Position numbers and translations under genes: made by a program. 10,339 nt of DNA. It comes from MGBC163016 sp964469815 (GTDB taxonomy: Bacteria; Actinomycetota; Coriobacteriia; Coriobacteriales; Eggerthellaceae). Positions 6,285 through 10,339 of this stretch are shown here, in pieces. The notes beneath the pieces were generated by a model. It was not told where the DNA came from, ran no database searches, and saw only the letters and a list, made by a program, of their open reading frames with translations. The stretch lies in NCBI GenBank assembly GCA_964469815.1, contig CAYXZC010000060.1, positions 1 through 10,339 of the forward strand, given 5' to 3'. Each line of letters opens with the position of its first letter. Position 1 is the stretch's first letter.

Positions 6285-6355
6285 ATGATGTCGCAAACAT
6301 GGTATAAACGATACGTTCCATATCTGTCCAAAAACCGTAACGAAGGAGGTTGCGC

Positions 6356-6796
6356 ATGCTAAGACTCATAGCCGGGCTGACCCGCAGCCTTCCTCTTCTG
6401 ATCGCATTGGTGCTGATCGCGCTGATCGTTTATCTCGTGGTCAGCTGGGTGAAAAGCCCGATGAAGGCCAAGGAGGTCCTGATCAAACTGTTCTTGATCC
6501 TGTGCAGTGCGATCACGGCGTTCTTTGCGCTGGCAAGCCTCTATGCGCTTGCTGAGAGCAATACGCCCGTGCTGGAATTGGCTGTAAGTTGCGCCGTTGT
6601 AGGTGTTGTCGGATTGATCATAACGCTCATATGCAGGTATTTCTTTCGAAAGCATCATCCGCATTACCGTTATAAGAGGACGGCTGACGGGAAAACGCAG
6701 ACAGGGGAAGCCACTATCGAAGATGCGCCTGTGCGTAAAGGAGGCGCTTTCTGGACGATCTACGATCTTCTCGGGCATTTCCGTCCGAAGAAGTGA
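6356..6796 (+). CDS. Small membrane protein of unknown function
   Basis: I do not recognise the family. The 146-residue product has three hydrophobic stretches likely to span the membrane (about 12-30, 42-66 and 72-96). A basic, His-rich stretch (RYFFRKHHPHYRYKR) and a hydrophilic tail follow, ending AFWTIYDLLGHFRPKK. The ATG at 6356 is chosen because a full AAGGAGG (6343-6349) lies 6 nt upstream; an in-frame TTG at 6350 is too close to it. A TATAAA at 6303-6308 could be part of a promoter, but no matching -35 was seen. The gap to ispE is 71 bp. The gene converges on the shikimate-kinase-like gene with only 6 bp between stops and no visible terminator. Confidence 0.75.
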   Translation: MLRLIAGLTRSLPLLIALVLIALIVYLVVSWVKSPMKAKEVLIKLFLILCSAITAFFALASLYALAESNTPVLELAVSCAVVGVVGLIITLICRYFFRKHHPHYRYKRTADGKTQTGEATIEDAPVRKGGAFWTIYDLLGHFRPKK

Positions 6797-6802
6797 ATAT
6801 TT

Positions 6803-7324
6803 TTATACCAGAACGCTATCCTTTATTGCGAACGCCACTTGTGATACGGAAAGCCCATCGGTATCAACAACTATATCCGCGTACTTCTCGTAGAGCGGCA
6901 CGCGCTCGGCATAGAGCGCATCGAGTGTTGCCGTTGACGGATCGCGCATGACAACACCGCGGTCATCGAATCCCGGAAGACGGTGCCTTAGCTCCTCCAG
7001 ACCGACGCGCAGATAGACGATCAGATCCTTATCCGCCATCTTCTCCATAGCATCATGCGAATAGACTGCAGATCCGCCCGTAGCAACTATCGTTCGTATG
7101 CAAACCAGATCGTCAAGGATCGAGCCTTCCCTTTCGATGAATTCATCAGCACCGATCGAATCTATCATCTCCTGCAAGGTTTCATCGTATGCCTTTTGGA
7201 TGAGTATGTCAGTATCCACGAAATCATAGTTCAGCATCTTAGCGAGCACGACGCCCGTAGACGATTTGCCAACGCCCGGCATTCCGATGAGCACGATGTT
7301 TCCGTCCTTCACTATCCCTTTCAT
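6803..7324 (-). CDS. Shikimate-kinase-like P-loop kinase, substrate uncertain
   Basis: The 173-residue protein has the shikimate kinase fold signature: P-loop GMPGVGKSS (14-22), DTD (37-39), ATGGS (82-85 region), a lid region around 117-127 and ERVPLYEKYADIVVDTD (140-156). Classical shikimate kinase phosphorylates the 3-OH of shikimate in aromatic amino acid synthesis. Several substrate positions differ from that type. The Arg of the EFRxxE motif (Arg58 in M. tuberculosis, from memory) is Ile63 here, GGG is GGS, and the lid RPL motif is replaced by DRGVV. Many such proteins are annotated as shikimate kinase, but their substrate may differ. The ATG at 7324 is chosen over an upstream ATG at 7381: it has AAGGGG 8 nt before it, gives the family length, and leaves a 16-bp gap after the transporter gene instead of an overlap. 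It is last in a three-gene operon. Confidence 0.8.
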   Translation of the reverse strand: MKGIVKDGNIVLIGMPGVGKSSTGVVLAKMLNYDFVDTDILIQKAYDETLQEMIDSIGADEFIEREGSILDDLVCIRTIVATGGSAVYSHDAMEKMADKDLIVYLRVGLEELRHRLPGFDDRGVVMRDPSTATLDALYAERVPLYEKYADIVVDTDGLSVSQVAFAIKDSVLV

Positions 7325-7340
7325 GGCATCATCCCCTTCA

Positions 7341-8291
7341 TCACAATTCCGTGAGCTGCGAATCCCGAACGATGTCATCATCGGTGCTCTTGGGCGGCCG
7401 CTTCAAAGGAAATGCTTCGCTTAGGATTATCGAGACGAATATGAGAACGAACCCTGCGATCAGCATGAATGTTAGCTTCTCACCGTACAAAGCCACGCTG
7501 AACACAACGCCGAATACCGATTCCAGCGAAAGAAGGATCGCTGCTTGCGAAGGCGGAACATGGCCAAGCGCCACATTCTGAAAGCCCATAGCGATGCACG
7601 AACAGAAGATGACCAGATAGAGCATGCTGAAAATGAAATCGGGCGAAAGGCATGCGGCTGTAGGTGCAGGCTCGGTAATGGCTCCGACGGTGATGCCGAG
7701 GATCCCACTGACGAGGAATTGGTACATCGTGAGCACGAGGATGTCTTGATCTGCTGCAAATCTTGATGTTGCTACGATATGCAATGCGAAGAGAACACCG
7801 CAAACGAGCGTCATGGCATCCCCGAAGCCCAGTGTGAGCGCATCTGCACCGGTAAGAGAGACGAAGCCCACACCCGTTATGCAAAGTATCGCTGCCACAA
7901 TGTTGTAGATGGTTGGTTTGCGCTTTGTGATCAGGAAGGTCAAAAACGGAACGATCACGCAATACGTTGCGGTCAGGAATGCATTCTTCCCGGGAGTCGT
8001 ATAGACAAGCCCTACGGTTTGGAACCAATAGGCTCCGAAGATGAGCACTCCCAAAACGCTACCCGCGATCATCGCACGCTTGTTCAACGAAGCTGCCACA
8101 CGCTTGTGGAATATCGCGGCCAGCACTACCGCGGTGAGTACGAATCTGATGCCTATCAACCATGAGGGTTCCATGACCTCCACAGAATCCTTCATGACCA
8201 CGAACGACGAACCCCAGATCAGCGTGGCGGCAACGATCATCAATTTATACACAACAGGGGAAACGTTTCCCGACAGGCGCAGCTTGGACAT
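7341..8291 (-). CDS. EamA/DMT-family membrane transporter
   Basis: The 316-residue protein has about ten hydrophobic segments in two EamA repeats (roughly residues 17-146 and 157-291). Family features include TLIWGSSFVVMK near the first helix, GKNAFLTATYCVIVPFLTF in the first repeat and SLESVFGVVFSVALYGEKLT near the end of the second. DMT transporters export or exchange small metabolites across the cytoplasmic membrane; the substrate here cannot be told. The start at 8291 is preferred over an upstream in-frame ATG at 8393, because the extra 34 residues are Arg-rich and lie inside the previous gene. AGGAGG (8307-8302) precedes 8291, and the ATG overlaps the previous stop as TGATG. This indicates translational coupling with the DUF2207 gene. 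The C-terminal 25 residues are hydrophilic. Confidence 0.9.
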   Translation of the reverse strand: MSKLRLSGNVSPVVYKLMIVAATLIWGSSFVVMKDSVEVMEPSWLIGIRFVLTAVVLAAIFHKRVAASLNKRAMIAGSVLGVLIFGAYWFQTVGLVYTTPGKNAFLTATYCVIVPFLTFLITKRKPTIYNIVAAILCITGVGFVSLTGADALTLGFGDAMTLVCGVLFALHIVATSRFAADQDILVLTMYQFLVSGILGITVGAITEPAPTAACLSPDFIFSMLYLVIFCSCIAMGFQNVALGHVPPSQAAILLSLESVFGVVFSVALYGEKLTFMLIAGFVLIFVSIILSEAFPLKRPPKSTDDDIVRDSQLTEL

Positions 8292-10138
8292 CAGTTGCAG
8301 GCCTCCTGATAGGCGACGTCCAAAGCGTCGGAGACTCTGCGGGCGGGCACATCGAGCTTCTTGCCGCCGCGCCCTCGAACAGACGATAGCCAAACCCTCT
8401 CTGTAGGAGTAGGCTCTTCTATATGCTCATGCGATCCCGCGATCTTGCCAGCTGCGAAAAGATAAGCGATGTATGGCTCGATCTGCTCACCGGAGATCGA
8501 ATCCGTTTCATCTACGGTATTCATCAAGGCATCCATCTTCTCGGATAGCTCGATACCAAGATCGCTCCTGCAGGGCATATAGTTCCCAATCGCTCCTAAG
8601 CATAGGAATGTTGCTCCGAAAGCAGCCGCGATCAGATAAGCACCCATGACCATGCATATCATCGCCATGACCGCAAAGACCAAGCAAGCCACGAGCATTC
8701 CGATCCCGAGCTTTCGGCTGCGCTCATCGAACAGAGCCAAAGCTTTCACCTCTTCGGAAAGTGTTCGTTGCCATTCGTCCATCGTGTCTTCGTAAAGCTC
8801 CGGGTCGGCCTTGGAAAGCTTCAAGATCTCACCTATGGATATCTTTTGGTACCCATCGGCGAAAACGCCGAACAGAACCCGCATCGTCTCCTTGTCCATC
8901 TTCGTTGCGATAGCGGATTTGCCCTCCGGTCTTGTGCGGATGACCATATCCCCATATGGAGCACCAAGAGTCGAATCCGCATCTTGTTCTCTTTCGATCT
9001 GGATGGCACCTGCAACCGACAGTCCCATCATCGATGCGACAAGATCATCGCTGCTCACCTGATTCCAGCGCATCAACCGCCCTATCACAGCCGGATCGCT
9101 ATCAAGGATGCTGCACTTCGTCAAGGTGCGATCAACACGCTTCTCCCTTCCGAAGAGGAGATAGAGAATCACCGCGGTCGCTATCGATACAAAAGATATC
9201 GCAAGCATGATCATCTCGATGGAAAGGGCGTTGATACGTGAATTCGACCACGTATCCGTCCATGCCTGTTCGGCTGCGATGGCCGCATCGCGGCGCGTTC
9301 CGGAATAAGCGATCTGCATCTCTCGAGGAAGATTCGTCAGCCAAGACTGCGGGAATAGGATATGAGCGAGAGCATATTGACCGCTTTTGACCTCAGGGAC
9401 GTTGTACTCGATGGTTCCTGCAGACGTAACGTTCACCGTGCCGGCAGGCCCATGCCCCCATGCAAGCACGTTCTTTCCCGGCTCGACCTCGATCCCCTCA
9501 GGAACCGGAAGCTGAACCGTCACAGAAACGTCGTTCGTTTCAGCCGAGCTGTCCGCACTTATGTAGTCCCAATAGAATTCAGCAACGTCATCGTAGACGA
9601 ACACCACATTGGAGATAGCGACATCGACTTCGATGAGCATATTGCCCTCGAAAGGATAGAAGACATACAACGCTGAGTCGCGCTCGTCCAGCGACCATGA
9701 ATCATTTTGCGCGGTGAGCGAATTGGCGGATTCGCGCGCTGCCTCCTCCAGTTCGTATTCGGCCTGCTCGGATGTGATTGCGCTTTGCCCACCGAACGCT
9801 TCCCGCCAGCCGCTTTGGAACGGCTCGTTGGGAAGCGTTATCCATTCGCCCTCCACGCCATTCTCGCTCACATGCACCAATCGAACCGACATTATGTCTA
9901 TCTCAGCATCGGAAGGAAGACCTGCGAACCGCATCGATACAGCCGAATAGCTCTCATCGAAGCTCATTGTGCGCTGCTCGACCAGGCGCATCGATCCATT
10001 CGTTTGGATGGAGACCGTTGAGTCCACTGAAGAGTTGAGGTATTCAGCGAACGCCTGCTTCGGGATCAGCGATAAGAAAAGCACGAATATAAGCGCCAAC
10101 ATGACGCATCGGCTCTTATATGTTCGGCATGCGATCAC
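8291..10138 (-). CDS. DUF2207-type secreted/membrane protein
   Basis: The 615-residue protein resembles DUF2207 (predicted membrane protein) in layout. An N-terminal signal sequence is present (basic RTYKSR, then hydrophobic MLALIFVLFLSLI, probable cleavage after AFA near residue 31). A long extracytoplasmic beta-rich domain follows (about 32-300) with the typical VDSTVSIQTNGSMRLVEQRTMSF opening. One membrane helix lies at about 307-329. A cytoplasmic region contains a putative winged-helix-like segment (DLVASMMGLSVAGAIQIER), then a hydrophobic pair at about 477-520, then a hydrophilic tail. Its molecular function is unknown. The start is GTG at 10138; an ATG at 10102 directly before the hydrophobic core would lose the basic n-region. 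Only a weak ribosome site (AAGG) lies upstream of the GTG. It is first in the operon with the EamA transporter and the kinase. Confidence 0.8.
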   Translation of the reverse strand: MIACRTYKSRCVMLALIFVLFLSLIPKQAFAEYLNSSVDSTVSIQTNGSMRLVEQRTMSFDESYSAVSMRFAGLPSDAEIDIMSVRLVHVSENGVEGEWITLPNEPFQSGWREAFGGQSAITSEQAEYELEEAARESANSLTAQNDSWSLDERDSALYVFYPFEGNMLIEVDVAISNVVFVYDDVAEFYWDYISADSSAETNDVSVTVQLPVPEGIEVEPGKNVLAWGHGPAGTVNVTSAGTIEYNVPEVKSGQYALAHILFPQSWLTNLPREMQIAYSGTRRDAAIAAEQAWTDTWSNSRINALSIEMIMLAISFVSIATAVILYLLFGREKRVDRTLTKCSILDSDPAVIGRLMRWNQVSSDDLVASMMGLSVAGAIQIEREQDADSTLGAPYGDMVIRTRPEGKSAIATKMDKETMRVLFGVFADGYQKISIGEILKLSKADPELYEDTMDEWQRTLSEEVKALALFDERSRKLGIGMLVACLVFAVMAMICMVMGAYLIAAAFGATFLCLGAIGNYMPCRSDLGIELSEKMDALMNTVDETDSISGEQIEPYIAYLFAAGKIAGSHEHIEEPTPTERVWLSSVRGRGGKKLDVPARRVSDALDVAYQEACN

Positions 10139-10191
10139 AGCTACGAACGGATCCTTGTCTCTTCGCGATATCTACAACCTCATGAGACCAT

Positions 10192-10197
10192 ATTATA
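10192..10197 (-). promoter_or_regulatory. Candidate -10 element for the DUF2207 operon
   Basis: A perfect TATAAT reads on the minus strand at 10197-10192, about 54 bp before the GTG start. The -35 region (about 10214-10221) is poor on this strand and overlaps the TTGACA of the divergent tRNA promoter. The two transcription units may therefore compete for RNA polymerase. Confidence 0.45.
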
Positions 10198-10215
10198 TAG
10201 TGAGTGGAATTCTAA

Positions 10216-10245
10216 TTGACATTTCGATCGGTACTAAAGTATTAT
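10216..10245 (+). promoter_or_regulatory. Promoter of tRNA-Ser(GCU)
   Basis: A perfect -35 TTGACA (10216-10221) and a -10 TATTAT (10240-10245, 5 of 6 to consensus) are separated by 18 bp. The -10 ends 14 bp before the tRNA 5' end. A near-consensus promoter suits a stable-RNA gene. Confidence 0.75.
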
Positions 10246-10259
10246 TCAGAATTACGCGC

Positions 10260-10339
10260 GGAGGAATGACCGAGAGGCCGAAGGTGCTCGCCTGCTAAGT
10301 GAGTATACCCCACAAGGGTATCTAGGGTTCGAATCCCTA
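10260..10339 (+). tRNA. tRNA-Ser (anticodon GCU), 3' end cut by window edge
   Basis: The first 80 nt of a class II tRNA are present. The acceptor 5' strand is GGAGGAA. The anticodon stem CTCGC/GTGAG (one G-U pair) holds the loop CTGCTAA, giving anticodon GCU for the AGC/AGU serine codons. A long variable arm ATACCC/GGGTAT and a complete T arm TAGGG-TTCGAAT-CCCTA follow. The 3' acceptor strand, discriminator and CCA lie beyond the window. Its acceptor 5' strand is identical to that of tRNA-Ser(UGA). Confidence 0.95.

Noticed and set aside
7325..7381. Longer start for the shikimate-kinase-like protein at 7381
   Set aside because: It would overlap the transporter gene by 41 bp, the added residues resemble nothing in the family, and a good ribosome site lies before 7324.
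8292..8393. 34-residue upstream extension of the EamA transporter
   Set aside because: It is Arg-rich sequence lying inside the DUF2207 coding frame; the ATG at 8291 has AGGAGG and a stop/start overlap.
1..10339. CRISPR array, toxin-antitoxin pair, transposase or phage gene
   Set aside because: No regularly spaced repeats, small paired toxin/antitoxin frames, DDE or tyrosine recombinase motifs were seen on either strand.

Overview
The window looks like chromosomal housekeeping and accessory DNA from a moderate-GC actinobacterium. The gene families and codon style fit the Coriobacteriia (Eggerthellales-type gut or oral bacteria). This is inferred from the look of the proteins only, and the genus is not resolved. 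All proteins named here were read by eye from translation; no database search was possible.

Positions 1-4301 form a polyphosphate locus. A PPK1 polyphosphate kinase gene (minus strand, C-terminus cut off by the window edge) diverges across a 145-bp AT-rich gap from a two-domain PPK2-family gene, probably polyphosphate:AMP phosphotransferase (plus strand). PPK1 makes long-chain polyphosphate from ATP and the PPK2 enzyme can use polyphosphate to phosphorylate AMP, so the pair could link polymer storage to adenylate recharging. The PPK1 has an unusual lysine/serine-rich N-terminal extension of about 160 residues and a second lysine-rich insertion.

Positions 4302-4634 hold the most unusual structure. 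A tRNA-Ser(UGA) gene (minus strand) is followed by a 17-bp-stem hairpin. A perfect 57-bp copy of the tRNA 3' end plus this hairpin lies 207 bp away, directly against the ppk2 stop codon. The layout is that of attL/attR repeats left by integration at a tRNA gene. The roughly 150 bp between the repeats contains no gene but several nested inverted repeats.

Positions 4732-6796 carry plus-strand genes: tadA (tRNA adenosine deaminase), ispE (MEP isoprenoid pathway kinase, overlapping tadA by 4 bp) and a small unknown membrane protein. Positions 6803-10138 carry a minus-strand operon, in transcription order: a DUF2207-type secreted/membrane protein, an EamA/DMT transporter (stop and start overlap) and a shikimate-kinase-like protein with atypical substrate-site residues. 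The window ends in a truncated tRNA-Ser(GCU) on the plus strand with a strong promoter, divergent from the DUF2207 gene.
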